From an uncultured Chlorobiaceae bacterium (lineage in GTDB: Bacteria > Bacteroidota > Chlorobiia > Chlorobiales > Chlorobiaceae), in the NCBI GenBank assembly GCA_903887845.1, contig CAISRC010000065.1, positions 1-64,000 on the forward strand: DNA of 64,000 bases, read 5' to 3'. The notes beneath the pieces were generated by a model, which was not told the origin of the DNA, ran no database searches, and worked only from the letters and a program-made list of their open reading frames with translations. The position numbers and the translations under genes are program-made. Below, piece by piece: positions 7,148 to 16,730 of this stretch (position 1 is its first letter; every line of letters starts with the position of its first letter).

Positions 7148-9256
7148 TCAGATGACAGTCGTCGTTACAGTCGTCAGAGTGTTAGCAACCTTATCGTTGA
7201 GGACGAACCTGTTCTTCGACACGATATGCATGATATCCTCAATACTTTCCTTGAAGCCGATAAAACGCATGATGGCATAGAGCAAAAAGGTTGCGTTCAA
7301 CAGTGAAAAACAGCCGGGGTAGACAAAACCTTTGTAGATACTGTAAAGTCCGCCAGCAAGGAACTGCAGGAATAGAAGGTACGAAGCGATGATATACAGA
7401 GGACTTGCTGCTGTACGACCCTGGATTTTCGGAGTTCGGCCGAACGGGATGTGCTTTCCGGTCAAAGCCTGCTCGAGGGATTTGAAGACCCCTCCGAGAT
7501 TCACGGGGATCAGCAGGAGATTAAGGGCATAGACCCGAAAGACATCGGAAATTCTGTAGCCATTCTGGCTCAGATCGCGGGCATAGAGGATATAGTAAGT
7601 CAACGAGGTCAATGGTAGCCACAGGCTGTTGAATTCCTTGCCAAACGGCAAGACCATCAGCATCAGCAGGCCAACGTTCACGGCTGCAATGGAGACAAGG
7701 TAATGAAGACGGAAAAAGCCTTCTGAAAACCTTGAGAATGAGAGTTCGCCGAACAGGTAGCGAATAAGCTTCGGCATGATAAGCAGACCGCCATTTGCCC
7801 AGCGCCTGCGCTGGATGACAAGAGATCCAAAATCAGGAGGTGTGGCACTGTAGGCAAGCCTTTCCGGGTGGTTATACAGACGCCATTTGTTTTTTGCGAG
7901 ATCGATACTGGATTCAGTATCCTCAATGACGGTTTTATCCTGAATAAATTTTTGAATGTCGTAGCCACGTTCTTTTACGACCTCCTTGATGTCATTGAGA
8001 GCGGCCGCACGGATCAGTGCATTGGCTCCAACCCAGTAAGTCGCGTTGAAGAACGTGAAGCCCTGGTGGATCATGTACTGGATGTCCGTTGTTGCGCCGG
8101 CGATTCTTTCAATCTTATTGACGGCACCGGGGATTGCGCTGTATGGAGTTTGGGCGATGCCGATGTCGCTGTTTTTCGGGGTTTCCATGATGCTTATCAG
8201 ACGGGAGGAGTACTCGGGAACCACAAGGCTGTCAGCATCCAGCGTGATGAAGTAGTCCGTTTCCGGTATTGAGAACAGGGCATCTTTCGCCTCGCACTTG
8301 ACGAGGAGCGTTCCCGCTTGTGTTTTTTCTTCCCTGAAAGATCCGCCGATCAGGCCGATATAGCTGTTCAGGTTCATCGCCTTGTTTGAGGCATGAGACA
8401 GATTCAGATATTTTTTCCGTTCAAAGAAATCGATTTCGACATCGAACAGGATGATCAGGAACCGGTACTCCTGTTCGATTTCCTTCATCGTCAGAGGTTT
8501 GTTGTTGCTTATTTTCTCCGTGAAGATCGATTTCAGTTTTTCATAAATCAAATTAAGGAACAATTCATCGACATGGCTTTCGATTTCATAACTGTCGATC
8601 TTGTCCGAAAAATAACGTTCCAGTGTCTTCCACAGAGCAGAAATACGCTCAAGTTCTTGATCGATGACGGCCGCTCCGCTCATATTGCGTTTCAGGAACT
8701 CTCGTTCTTCCTCAATAAACCTCTGTTTGTGGGTATCGAAATACTCTGTCAGCATTTTTGGAAGGCTCCGGGCTTCGGTGAGCAGCCGGTAATCATGCCC
8801 GGAAGATGCAGTGACTGGCGGGTTGTCAATCAGCAGAACGACGCGGCGTCGGGGATAAATCTGAAACGCTGCAGACAAGAGCGTTTGCATAATAACCCTG
8901 CTCTCTTCCTTATATGAAGGCACAAGGACGGTCAGCCTCGGAGCCATCCCTCCTAAAATCAATTTGAGCTCCTTATCAGGAAAATTCTGGTTTCTTGAAA
9001 ACCTCTTGAAATAGCCGATCCTTGTCAGATGGTATAATATGCCTCCATAAACAAGAAACGAAATCATTGTCAGGAACAGCAGGTGAGTGAAGAACAATGA
9101 CCATGAGCCAGCGAGAAACAGTTTATGCAAAGCATACAACTGTTCATAAAGCACTCCTATAAAGGCCACTACGGTAAAAATCAGAAATCCGGTAGTCAGA
9201 CTGATCTCAAATATATTTTTTTCATCCCTCATTGATTTAGAATAAACCCTTTCCAT
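7148..9256 (-). CDS. Processive family 2 glycosyltransferase (hyaluronan/cellulose synthase-like)
   Basis: This 702-aa inner-membrane protein has two N-terminal helices, a large cytoplasmic GT-A domain and four or five C-terminal helices. Synthase motifs appear in order: VLVPSYKEE, ITLDADSLVV (D-x-D), VIEDTESS (T-E-D-like acid) and the processivity motif QRRRW followed by ANGG. An unusual feature is an insert of roughly 200 residues between the first strand and the D-x-D motif, rich in charged helices (I-D-S-Y-E-I-E-S-H region). It probably polymerises a beta-linked exopolysaccharide and exports it. The next gene encodes the matching secreted deacetylase/hydrolase. Confidence 0.85.
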   Translation of the reverse strand: MERVYSKSMRDEKNIFEISLTTGFLIFTVVAFIGVLYEQLYALHKLFLAGSWSLFFTHLLFLTMISFLVYGGILYHLTRIGYFKRFSRNQNFPDKELKLILGGMAPRLTVLVPSYKEESRVIMQTLLSAAFQIYPRRRVVLLIDNPPVTASSGHDYRLLTEARSLPKMLTEYFDTHKQRFIEEEREFLKRNMSGAAVIDQELERISALWKTLERYFSDKIDSYEIESHVDELFLNLIYEKLKSIFTEKISNNKPLTMKEIEQEYRFLIILFDVEIDFFERKKYLNLSHASNKAMNLNSYIGLIGGSFREEKTQAGTLLVKCEAKDALFSIPETDYFITLDADSLVVPEYSSRLISIMETPKNSDIGIAQTPYSAIPGAVNKIERIAGATTDIQYMIHQGFTFFNATYWVGANALIRAAALNDIKEVVKERGYDIQKFIQDKTVIEDTESSIDLAKNKWRLYNHPERLAYSATPPDFGSLVIQRRRWANGGLLIMPKLIRYLFGELSFSRFSEGFFRLHYLVSIAAVNVGLLMLMVLPFGKEFNSLWLPLTSLTYYILYARDLSQNGYRISDVFRVYALNLLLIPVNLGGVFKSLEQALTGKHIPFGRTPKIQGRTAASPLYIIASYLLFLQFLAGGLYSIYKGFVYPGCFSLLNATFLLYAIMRFIGFKESIEDIMHIVSKNRFVLNDKVANTLTTVTTTVI

Positions 9257-9581
9257 AAGTACTCAATAGATAACCGTAAGTTCTTCGTTAAAAAAAATCC
9301 TGGATTGGCATTATAGGATCATCTGCATGACCGGTTCCTTTGCATGGAAACAATCCTGGTGTCAAGTAAAAGCATTTCAGCAGACAGCCTTTTTCTGACG
9401 ATAATTGCAAATTTGCGGCAAGCATGGAGCTTGCGTTTTCAAGCCCGAATTGTCGCATATTTCCGTTTGGTACCCCTCGATTTGATGTGCAATCGTTGAG
9501 CAATATTTAATACGTTCGCCGCTCGGTTTTCTTTCAACAAATTTGTCGTTTTCTCAGCTCATTTAGAAATACTTCAGCTTT
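9257..9581. other. 325-base spacer inside the glycan operon
   Basis: This gap separates the polytopic protein gene (9582-10484) from the synthase gene on the minus strand. A 71-codon minus-strand frame (9288-9503) is Cys-rich, has no recognisable family and no good ribosome-binding site, so I do not call it a gene. A small hairpin (GCAAGC/GCTTGC, minus strand) lies near 9420-9436. A promoter or leader for the five downstream genes could lie here, but I see no riboswitch signature. Confidence 0.4.
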
Positions 9582-10484
9582 TCAATCCAGAGAAGCAGCT
9601 CTGCTCTCTTCTGATAATCGTACCGGTGACGATTTAATTACCGGTGTTCTTTCGAATCTGTTGTAGGCGAAGGTAATGCCGATCGCAAAAGCCATTGCTC
9701 CGACACCGAGGAGAACATTATAATATGGCGGGGCTGTGAGAGCAAGCCGTACAACGACAGTGGCAACGGCAAAGCCGGAGTTGCGAAACACCGTTTGATA
9801 GCTTGAACTGTAGCGTAAAGAAACCAGCACCAGCAGCACATCGCTGAAGACAAGAACCGTGTAGAATATCGCAAAGAAATCAAAGGTCGACTGGCCATTC
9901 AAATAAAAATAAGCATCGGTGATTCCGATGCCGCTGAAAATGCACAAAAGAAGAAGTGCCACAAGCTTTTTAAACGCAATAAAATTGAGCGTAATACTTT
10001 GGCTTTGGGTCATGACCCGGTTGTACTGAAGTTTGTAATACACACCGATCATGAGAAAAATCAGCAGGCCGCCGCTGGCATTGGAGAGGATGTGCAGCAC
10101 AGGCTCTGGTGCTTCAGTCCACATAAGAGGCTCGTGAAAGTAGATGAATTCATTAAAAGAATGCCGGAGCAGAATGAGCGACAGTATTTCGAACTGCTTG
10201 CCAATCGAAACTGCAACCGAGTTGGAAATGCTGAAAACCAATCCGAGAATTTCAAGGCCAAGCAGCATTGAAAAAGCAACGTTAATCGCGTAATAATGGT
10301 TTGATGGTACAATCGAGGCAAGTTCGTCCGGTAATAATCCATGACGACGAAGTTCTATCAGGGCAAGTGTTCCGAGGAAAGCAATGATCAGAACATTCGC
10401 CGCCGTTCGCTCCGTCCGCTTATACTCCCAAAAATGCTCCAACGAATTAAAGAGGCGGTCAATGCGGCTGAGAAATATTGTCAT
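9582..10484 (-). CDS. Polytopic membrane protein of unknown function
   Basis: The 300-aa protein has about seven or eight hydrophobic segments and short charged ends. I do not recognise the family. Visible features are an N-terminal amphipathic stretch (FLSRIDRLFNSLEHFWEYKRTERT), His/Glu-containing loops (FNEFIYFHEPLMW) and a charged cytoplasmic-type C-tail. It is the first gene, in transcription order, of the minus-strand cluster of glycan genes and may be an accessory membrane component, but that rests on position only. Confidence 0.55.
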   Translation of the reverse strand: MTIFLSRIDRLFNSLEHFWEYKRTERTAANVLIIAFLGTLALIELRRHGLLPDELASIVPSNHYYAINVAFSMLLGLEILGLVFSISNSVAVSIGKQFEILSLILLRHSFNEFIYFHEPLMWTEAPEPVLHILSNASGGLLIFLMIGVYYKLQYNRVMTQSQSITLNFIAFKKLVALLLLCIFSGIGITDAYFYLNGQSTFDFFAIFYTVLVFSDVLLVLVSLRYSSSYQTVFRNSGFAVATVVVRLALTAPPYYNVLLGVGAMAFAIGITFAYNRFERTPVIKSSPVRLSEESRAASLD

Positions 10485-10520
10485 AATTTGTTGTTGTGTT
10501 TGAAAAATCAGCTTCTTTTT

Positions 10521-10874
10521 TTAAGAAAAGCGAAAAATTGACGTGCCAATATACCACAATGCTCCATCCCTTTTTTTATACATCTCTTTGTTTGCAAACA
10601 TGTAACAGATTGGAGGCATGACAAGCTTTATGCAGGGTTGAAGTGCCTTGTGAGCCATTGCTGTTTTCTGAATCAACTCCGGAGAAGCTTTTGCCTCAGT
10701 GATAGGGCCACTGGTTGAGGTTCCCGCTGTGATAGCACTGGTCAATGTGGCGTTCAGTTTCAGAGAAAAATACTTCACTGCAGCTTCAATATGAAAGGAA
10801 TTAATGCGCTGTGCTGTGCAGATGTGTGGTGAAAGCTTATCTTCTGAAGAACAGACGATGTTAAACTCTACCAT
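10521..10874 (-). CDS. Doubtful hypothetical protein
   Basis: This 117-codon frame lies between two real genes and points away from the M16 peptidase gene. The product has no recognised domain; a Thr/Ser/Ala-rich centre ([18 protein letters not shown]) is followed by a Cys- and Met-rich stretch and a basic tail. The upstream region lacks a clear Shine-Dalgarno sequence. No plus-strand gene competes for this space, so a real small gene remains possible. Confidence 0.3.
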   Translation of the reverse strand: MVEFNIVCSSEDKLSPHICTAQRINSFHIEAAVKYFSLKLNATLTSAITAGTSTSGPITEAKASPELIQKTAMAHKALQPCIKLVMPPICYMFANKEMYKKRDGALWYIGTSIFRFS

Positions 10875-10885
10875 TAAATTTTATC

Positions 10886-13831
10886 ATGCGGGATTATTTT
10901 CAGGTATTCAGGAACAGAAGTATTCCGATGCTCACCATCGGTATACTCTTTTTGCATATAATGTCCTGTACGCCCATGGTCAAAGAAAACAAACAGTATT
11001 CATACGTCACTGTTCCAGGAGATTCTCTCCATACAAGAATCTATACGCTGAAAAACGGACTTACCGTTTACATGAGTCCATACAAGGACGAGCCGAGAAT
11101 CTTCACATCCATAGCTGTCCGTGCAGGCAGCAAGAATGACCCTGCCGAAACAACCGGCCTTGCACACTATCTTGAACACATGCTTTTCAAGGGAACTGAT
11201 TCCCTTGGCTCGCTTGACTATTCAAAAGAACGCGTTGAACTCGACAAGATCACTGAGCTTTACGAGCAGTATCGTTCGACCTCCGACATCAAAAAAAGAG
11301 CGGCAATCTACAAGGATATCGACAGCATTTCCAATGCTGCAGCCCGCTTTGCCATTCCCAACGAATACAGCAAACTCCTGAACTCCATCGGAGCCCACGG
11401 CACCAATGCTCATACCGGTGTGGAGGAGACCGTCTATGTCAATGATATTCCCTCCAACAAGCTCGATCAGTGGTTGACCATCGAAGCTGAACGGTTTCGC
11501 AATCCGGTCATGAGGCTCTTTCATACAGAACTTGAAACCGTCTATGAAGAGAAGAACATGGGCATGGACAGTGATAAACGCAAAATATGGGAAAACCTCT
11601 TTGCCGGACTGTTCAAAAAACACACGTACGGGACCCAGACCACCATCGGCAAGATCGAGCACCTCAAAAACCCCTCGATTAAAAATGTGATTGACTATTA
11701 CCACTCCTACTATGTGCCAAACAACATGGCGCTCTGCATTGCAGGAGATTTCGATCCCGATGCCACAATCAAACTTATCGATGAAAAGTTTTCAGCTCTT
11801 CAGCCAAGGGAGGTACCCCACTTTACGCCTGCCGTTGAAGAGGCCATTACAAAGCCAGTCGTCATAAAGGCAAAGGGCCCGGAAGCAGAAGAGATCGTTA
11901 TCGGATTCCGCTTTAACGGCGTCAACAGCACCGATGCTGATTACCTGACACTGATCGACAAAATCCTGTTCAACCAGAGGGCCGGCCTGATCGACCTCAA
12001 CCTGAACCAGCAGCAGAAAGTGCTGGATGCTGGTTCAATGCTGGTCATGATGAAAGATTATACCGTTCATACTCTCAGCGCAAAGCCGAGGAATGGACAG
12101 AGCCTTGCCCAGGTCAGAACGCTCTTGCTTGACCAGCTCGAATTACTCAAGGCGGGAAAGTTTCCTGACTGGCTGATCGAGGCAGCAATCAATGACCTGA
12201 AAATAGAGGAGCTGAAACGATACGAAAGCAATCAGGGCCGAGTCGACGCTTATGTCGATACATTTATCTGGGGCATGCCGTGGCCGAATCAGGTTCGCCA
12301 ATTCGAACGACTTGGGAAGATCACAAAGGAAGAACTTGTGGCGTTTGCAAAAAAACACTACAGCACGAATTATGTCGCAGTCTATAAAGAGCATGGTACT
12401 GCAATGAGTGAGAATAAAATACAGAAGCCACCGATCACACCGATCAAGATGAACAGGAATACCTCGTCAACTTTTGCAACAAAAATTTTAGCCAGGAAAT
12501 CAGAAAAAATAGAGCCATCCTTTGTCGACTACAGCAAGGATATCACCTTTCTCGATGTCAACCCTTCGGTCAAGCTGCACTATCTGCAAAACCTGGACAA
12601 CGAGCTTTTCTCTCTTTATTACGTTTTTGATATAGGAAAAAACAACAGCCGGAAAATTGATCTTGCGCTTGATTATCTCTCCTATTTAGGTACTTCGAAG
12701 CTCACTCCCACAGAGTTCAGCCAGGCCCTGTACAAGATCGGAGCAAATTTCTCAGTCTTCACCTCCGAGAATTACCTTTACCTGCAACTTTCCGGCCTCG
12801 GCAAAAACGCGCCGGCTGCCATCAGATTGCTTGAAAATCTGTTGACCGATGCCAGGCCTGACCCGGATGCTCTTGAAAAACTCAAGGCAAGCATCCTGAA
12901 AAATCGAACCGACGACAAACTTTCGAAGGAAAAGATTCTCTTCGAGGCCATGACCAATTATGGCAAATACGGTCCGCAGTCTCCATTCACTAATGTACTC
13001 AGCAATGAAGAACTGAAAAAAGTGAGTCCGAAGGAGCTGCTCGATGAAGTACATAACCTTCTGCAATATCGGCACCGGGTACTCTACTTTGGCCCAGCTT
13101 CTTCGACAGAGGTGCTGAGCGAGCTGCATTCGGTGCGCCACTACCCGGAATCATTCATCACCCCGCCGCTCTCCAATCCTTTTCTGGAACTGGAACAGCC
13201 TGAGAATCTGGTCTATATCGTGGATCACGAAATGACCCAGGCAGAGGTGATTATGCTGACCAGGGATGAAGTGTACGATCCGTCGATGGTGCCTCTTATC
13301 ACCCTTTTCAATGACTATTATGGAGGAGGAATGTCCTCCGTAGTTTTTCAGGAACTGAGAGAGGCCAAAGCCCTTGCTTATTCGGTTTTTTCGGTCTACA
13401 AAGCCCCGAAGCAGAAAGGAAAGCACAACTATATTATCAGCTATATCGGCACACAGGCAGACAAGCTGCCAGAAGCACTTGAAGGGATCAATAACCTGAT
13501 GATTGATCTGCCGAAATCACCAGGACTGTTTGCCGCGACCCGTAACGGTATTATGCAGAAGATTTCCAGCGATCGTCTGACAAAAACAAAAATCCTGTTC
13601 AATTATGAAGATGCAGTCAGACTTGGACACAGCTATGACATCCGAAAAGACATTTATCGGGATGTTCCAGCAATGAGCCTTGACGATGTCGAAAAATTTC
13701 ACAGGAAACATTTTGGAGAGAGGCACCATGTCATGCTTGTACTGGGCAAAAAAGGCAATCTTGACATAAATACCCTTAAAAAATATGGAACCGTCAAAGA
13801 GCTGACGCTCAAGGATGTTTTCGGTTATTGA
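10886..13831 (+). CDS. M16 family zinc metallopeptidase (insulinase/pitrilysin-like), probable lipoprotein
   Basis: The 981-aa protein has the inverted zinc motif H-x-x-E-H at residues 94-98 ([11 protein letters not shown]), with the third ligand probably in E-T-V-Y-E-E-K-N about 75 residues later. This marks an active M16 N-domain. The second half (from ~residue 520) repeats the M16 fold without the zinc motif, as in pitrilysin-type enzymes. The N-terminus has a hydrophobic segment ending IMSC at Cys28, a plausible though imperfect lipobox, so the protein probably sits in the periplasm anchored to a membrane. The likely role is degradation of peptides or signal sequences. It appears monocistronic, with ~560 bases of non-coding DNA downstream. 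Confidence 0.88.
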   Translation: MRDYFQVFRNRSIPMLTIGILFLHIMSCTPMVKENKQYSYVTVPGDSLHTRIYTLKNGLTVYMSPYKDEPRIFTSIAVRAGSKNDPAETTGLAHYLEHMLFKGTDSLGSLDYSKERVELDKITELYEQYRSTSDIKKRAAIYKDIDSISNAAARFAIPNEYSKLLNSIGAHGTNAHTGVEETVYVNDIPSNKLDQWLTIEAERFRNPVMRLFHTELETVYEEKNMGMDSDKRKIWENLFAGLFKKHTYGTQTTIGKIEHLKNPSIKNVIDYYHSYYVPNNMALCIAGDFDPDATIKLIDEKFSALQPREVPHFTPAVEEAITKPVVIKAKGPEAEEIVIGFRFNGVNSTDADYLTLIDKILFNQRAGLIDLNLNQQQKVLDAGSMLVMMKDYTVHTLSAKPRNGQSLAQVRTLLLDQLELLKAGKFPDWLIEAAINDLKIEELKRYESNQGRVDAYVDTFIWGMPWPNQVRQFERLGKITKEELVAFAKKHYSTNYVAVYKEHGTAMSENKIQKPPITPIKMNRNTSSTFATKILARKSEKIEPSFVDYSKDITFLDVNPSVKLHYLQNLDNELFSLYYVFDIGKNNSRKIDLALDYLSYLGTSKLTPTEFSQALYKIGANFSVFTSENYLYLQLSGLGKNAPAAIRLLENLLTDARPDPDALEKLKASILKNRTDDKLSKEKILFEAMTNYGKYGPQSPFTNVLSNEELKKVSPKELLDEVHNLLQYRHRVLYFGPASSTEVLSELHSVRHYPESFITPPLSNPFLELEQPENLVYIVDHEMTQAEVIMLTRDEVYDPSMVPLITLFNDYYGGGMSSVVFQELREAKALAYSVFSVYKAPKQKGKHNYIISYIGTQADKLPEALEGINNLMIDLPKSPGLFAATRNGIMQKISSDRLTKTKILFNYEDAVRLGHSYDIRKDIYRDVPAMSLDDVEKFHRKHFGERHHVMLVLGKKGNLDINTLKKYGTVKELTLKDVFGY

Positions 13832-14394
13832 ACCGGTCTGACAGGGTCGTTATCAGGCCAAGAATCATAACGTTATTGAAAACCTGATGAACCAGGAGTA
13901 AGCTTTCCCTCGATTACTCTCCAACCGAACACTTGCCATAGTGTTCAAGCTGTTTGATCGAAACCAGTTGTGCAGGCAGAGATTACACGGCAGACAACTG
14001 ATTCCAACGGTTGTTAAGAAGAAGCACCAGCATTATGATGACTGCCAGGGAACTCCGAGCCTCAGCTCGGCAGAAAAGAGGATAATGTGCCGAGCTGAGG
14101 CTCGGAGTTCCCTGGTATAGGCTCAAAGATGTGGATACATCTTCACCGAATAACCGGAAATTTTCAAGACTATAACTATTGCGCTGCTGTCTAACACTAC
14201 CTCGTTCTAAATTATTCCAGGAATTCAGATAGAAGGTATGAAGGACTGGGCGAAAGCAGATTATCTGAAATTTATGCGCAGGAAAGAAAAAATAATGTCG
14301 TCAAAATATTCGGGGGTAGTGATATACGATATCGATATAAAACAGAAGAAACAGGTATAAGTGCATGCCATGTTTCTTTAAAAGGAGAAAGCCG
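13832..14394. other. 563-base non-coding stretch with a palindromic element
   Basis: No convincing gene is seen here. The main structure is the perfect inverted repeat at 14045-14115 (listed separately). Around 14230-14340 there is a low-complexity, A/T-rich segment with short frames and an ATACGATATCGATAT palindromic patch, which may hold the promoter for the exported protein at 14395. Confidence 0.5.
14045..14115. repeat. Perfect 28-bp inverted repeat (REP/MITE-like hairpin)
   Basis: Arms 14045-14072 and 14088-14115 are exact reverse complements over all 28 bases and are separated by a 15-base loop (14073-14087). Each arm itself contains a smaller palindrome (CCGAGC-CTCA-GCTCGG), so alternative cruciform folds are possible. 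There is no T-run after the right arm, so it is not a standard intrinsic terminator. It resembles the small mobile palindromes found in multiple copies in bacterial intergenic regions; no second copy was noticed in this window. Confidence 0.85.
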
Positions 14395-14952
14395 GTGAAA
14401 AAAATTATCTGTTTAGTTGCGGGAATTGCAGGAATACTTCTTTCCACAGCGCCCTCTGTTGTTCAGGCAGACCGAAGAAGTCATGTTCATGGATGGGGAG
14501 GACGGCCATCTTTGAGATTGAGAGCCTCATATTGGGGTTGGGAACGTCCGTATTTAGGATGGGAACGTCCGTATTGGGGATGGAATGGAGGGTATTTGGT
14601 TATTGATACACCTCCGAGTTTTATCGTTCTCCCGGAATACGGTTTTTCAGTGTCTATAGGAACTCCTTATGAAATAATCTACTACGACAATCTCTACTAC
14701 ATCTATAACAACAATGACTGGTATTCGTCTTCTTTTTACCGCGGGCCGTGGGTTGTCATCCAGGAAAGTAATCTTCCGGATATCATAAGAAAACATCGCA
14801 TTGAGGATATAAGGAAAAGCCGCGATGTTGAGTTTCGCAATAATGCCCATCTTGATAACCGGAATCATCATGGAGATATAAACAGCAGTAAAAATCTAAA
14901 CGATAATCATAGTGATAGTCGTTCAAATGATAGCGGGAAAAATGATAAGTGA
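14395..14952 (+). CDS. Exported aromatic-rich protein with W/Y repeats
   Basis: The start is GTG 14395, chosen because AAAGGAG lies 8-9 bases upstream and the protein then begins at once with a signal peptide (MKKIICLVAGIAGILL, cleavage near VQA-DR). An upstream in-frame ATG at 14365 would put the Shine-Dalgarno inside the gene. The mature N-terminus has a near-perfect repeat of Y-x-G-W-E-R-P (three copies, residues ~45-65), followed by a Tyr/Asn-rich section and the segment G-P-W-V-V-I-Q, L-P-D-I-I-R-K-H. The tail is very hydrophilic (Asn/Asp/Ser/His). Function is unknown; it is probably periplasmic or cell-surface. Confidence 0.65.
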   Translation: MKKIICLVAGIAGILLSTAPSVVQADRRSHVHGWGGRPSLRLRASYWGWERPYLGWERPYWGWNGGYLVIDTPPSFIVLPEYGFSVSIGTPYEIIYYDNLYYIYNNNDWYSSSFYRGPWVVIQESNLPDIIRKHRIEDIRKSRDVEFRNNAHLDNRNHHGDINSSKNLNDNHSDSRSNDSGKNDK

Positions 14953-15008
14953 CTTATTCGTGCCAATATGAACAGTACTGGAGATGTATCTAAACCGCAA
15001 AAAACGGA

Positions 15009-15764
15009 ATGAATAAACTGATAAAAGCGATGAAAAAGACACTGATGACATTATTGGTTGCTGGCGCTGGCTTATGGGCACGACCAGCTTTCGCTGAAAA
15101 TGTTGGCGCTGGAAGAAAAGCAATACCGGATTCAGCTATAGAAACCGGCAATGGCGTGTGGTCACCATCACCTTCAGGTGTATATACTCCCCGAAGCAGA
15201 TGGATAGCACCAGCATCAACAACTTCAGGCGCATACGTTAGTGCCAATATTGGTGATGCAGAAATAGATAATGTTGATTATTTCGGCAACTATAACGATT
15301 TCCGATACTCAAGCTCAGGCTTCACCATGCTTGGAGCTGTCGGGTATGGCTTCAAAAACAATTTTCGACTTGAGGGAGAAGTTGGCTATCAGACGGATGA
15401 CAGTAATAATGAATATAGAATACATGCAAATCGGAATATTGACGTTCTTTCTGTTCTGGCCAATGGCTACTATGATATCCCGGTTTTTGGTGCTGCTCAA
15501 CCATATATAACTGCCGGCGTAGGTTTAGCTAACGTCAATGCCAACGGCCTTTCCTTACCGGACGGACTGCCTGACTTGCCCTCGATCAAGGAAACGGCAT
15601 TTGCTTACCAGGTCGGCTTTGGATTTACCATCCCTCTCAGTAATACCATCAAGCTTGATGCCCGTTACCGCTACTTTGCAACAAATGTCACTGTGGATAC
15701 CGTCTTTGAAAACAACAGAGTATCAAGCAACAGTGTGCTTCTTGGTCTAAAAGTTGGCATCTGA
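15009..15764 (+). CDS. Outer-membrane beta-barrel protein (OmpA/opacity-like)
   Basis: The 251-aa protein has a signal peptide ending AFA-EN (~residue 29). After a linker come alternating amphipathic strands: GYGFKNNFRLEGEVGYQ, a Y-I-T-A-G-V-G-L-A strand, IKLDARYRYF and a C-terminal strand ending LLGLKVGI. This is the pattern of 8-stranded barrels in the OMP_b-brl/opacity family. A second possible start is ATG 15030. Neither start has a strong ribosome-binding site. It follows the exported protein gene by 56 bases in the same direction and may be co-transcribed. A structural or adhesion-type role is inferred only from the fold. Confidence 0.75.
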   Translation: MNKLIKAMKKTLMTLLVAGAGLWARPAFAENVGAGRKAIPDSAIETGNGVWSPSPSGVYTPRSRWIAPASTTSGAYVSANIGDAEIDNVDYFGNYNDFRYSSSGFTMLGAVGYGFKNNFRLEGEVGYQTDDSNNEYRIHANRNIDVLSVLANGYYDIPVFGAAQPYITAGVGLANVNANGLSLPDGLPDLPSIKETAFAYQVGFGFTIPLSNTIKLDARYRYFATNVTVDTVFENNRVSSNSVLLGLKVGI

Positions 15765-15852
15765 TCGGTCAAGTAAAAGTTACCTTTGCAAGGAAATACA
15801 TAAATACACGAGCAAGTTTTGAAAAAATATCTTCAAACATAAAGATCAGATC

Positions 15853-16212
15853 ATGAAAAAGATTCTAATCGTTATAGCCTTATCAACGCTCATCTTCCAG
15901 TCCGCCCATGCTGAATTTAAAACCGGAAATGGACTTGTAACGGTATGGAGAGAATATGCAAAAGCCAATGCAGGGAATTCATACAATGATAATGATGACG
16001 GGTTTTATACTGGTTATGTTGCAGGTATTTGCGATGCAAATATGCAGACTCATTTTGATATACCTGAAGGAGCAACGATAGGCCAGGCCTGCGATGTTGT
16101 TGGTAAATGGCTCGACAGACACCCTGAAGAGTGGAATAAACCGGCAAAGCAATTAGTAATCAAGGCATTGAAAGAAGCCTTTCCGAAGCAAAAACAACCA
16201 CTTGAAAAATGA
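15853..16212 (+). CDS. Small exported Rap1a/Tai-like protein
   Basis: The 119-aa protein has a signal peptide (MKKILIVIALSTLIFQSAHA-E). The mature part follows the Rap1a/Tai layout: T-G-N-x-L near the start, a G-Y-V-A-G-I-C-D segment, I-P-E-G-A-T-I-G-Q-A-C-D-V-V, then W-L-D-R-H-P-E-E-W, a closing helix and AFPKQ. The two Cys residues could pair. Characterised members neutralise type VI secretion effectors in the periplasm, but many homologues stand alone. No effector or type VI gene is present here. It follows the barrel protein gene by ~90 bases. Confidence 0.65.
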   Translation: MKKILIVIALSTLIFQSAHAEFKTGNGLVTVWREYAKANAGNSYNDNDDGFYTGYVAGICDANMQTHFDIPEGATIGQACDVVGKWLDRHPEEWNKPAKQLVIKALKEAFPKQKQPLEK

Positions 16213-16308
16213 GGACAAAATGCCCTTTTTTTGTGAGGTGATACACATGACCTGACAATAGTTCTTGATTTTTTGCAAGTTCTTGCCTTGTCCACATACC
16301 TCTCACGA

Positions 16309-16337
16309 CTGTTAATAGAGGTTACCTTTATTAACAG
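16309..16337. repeat. 9-bp inverted repeat
   Basis: CTGTTAATA at 16309-16317 and TATTAACAG at 16329-16337 are exact reverse complements with an 11-base spacer. It lies 100 bases after the Rap1a-like gene. There is no T-run, so it could be an operator for an unknown regulator or a chance palindrome. Confidence 0.35.
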
Positions 16338-16480
16338 AACATTGTGATGGTATCCGTAAAAGGTTCAAGCCTATACAATCTTTGATGGCAGAAATATGAA
16401 AAAAACAAACATTGTGCATCCAGTGGACAAAATCACCTCCACATCCCTTGCAGCATTCTTTTGTTTATGATAGCTTTTAA

Positions 16481-16613
16481 CCATGTATAAATCGTAAACA
16501 CAAGAGGGGCGGTCATCTGTTTCAGAACCGCTATAAATCGATACTCTGTGAGGAGAAGCCTGCTTTTTTTTCAGTTGGTAAGTTTATATTCATCTCAATC
16601 CCTTAAGGGCTGG
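16481..16613 (+). pseudogene. Y1 (IS200/RAYT-type) transposase remnant
   Basis: One frame from 16481 reads INRKHKRGGHLFQNRYKS followed by I-L-C-E-E. This is the hallmark block of REP-associated and IS200-like Y1 transposases (N-R-R-H-x-R-x-G-H-L-F-Q-N-R-Y-K-S). After a frame shift near 16570 the sequence continues Q-L-V-S-L-Y-S-S-Q-S-L-K-G-W, matching the family's E-L-V-R-Y-I-H-L-N-P-L-R-A-G block. Stops upstream and the frame break show this is a dead fragment. The rest of the 16213-16730 gap holds no other recognisable gene. Confidence 0.7.
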
Positions 16614-16730
16614 ACTGGCTCGTTCACTGAGGATCTCAGTTGTTACGCCAGTGAGGGGAGAAGCAATTCAGCGACGAGGGGATTTTTGTACACTGAGTCA
16701 TCTGCGTCCCTCAAAACGGATCTTTAAAAA

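Noticed and set aside
9288-9503. 71-codon minus-strand frame in the glycan operon gap
   Set aside because: No ribosome-binding site and an odd composition (many Cys and Met); looks like chance.
14045-14115. Inverted repeat as the terminator of the M16 peptidase gene
   Set aside because: It is more than 200 bases past the stop and has no T-run.
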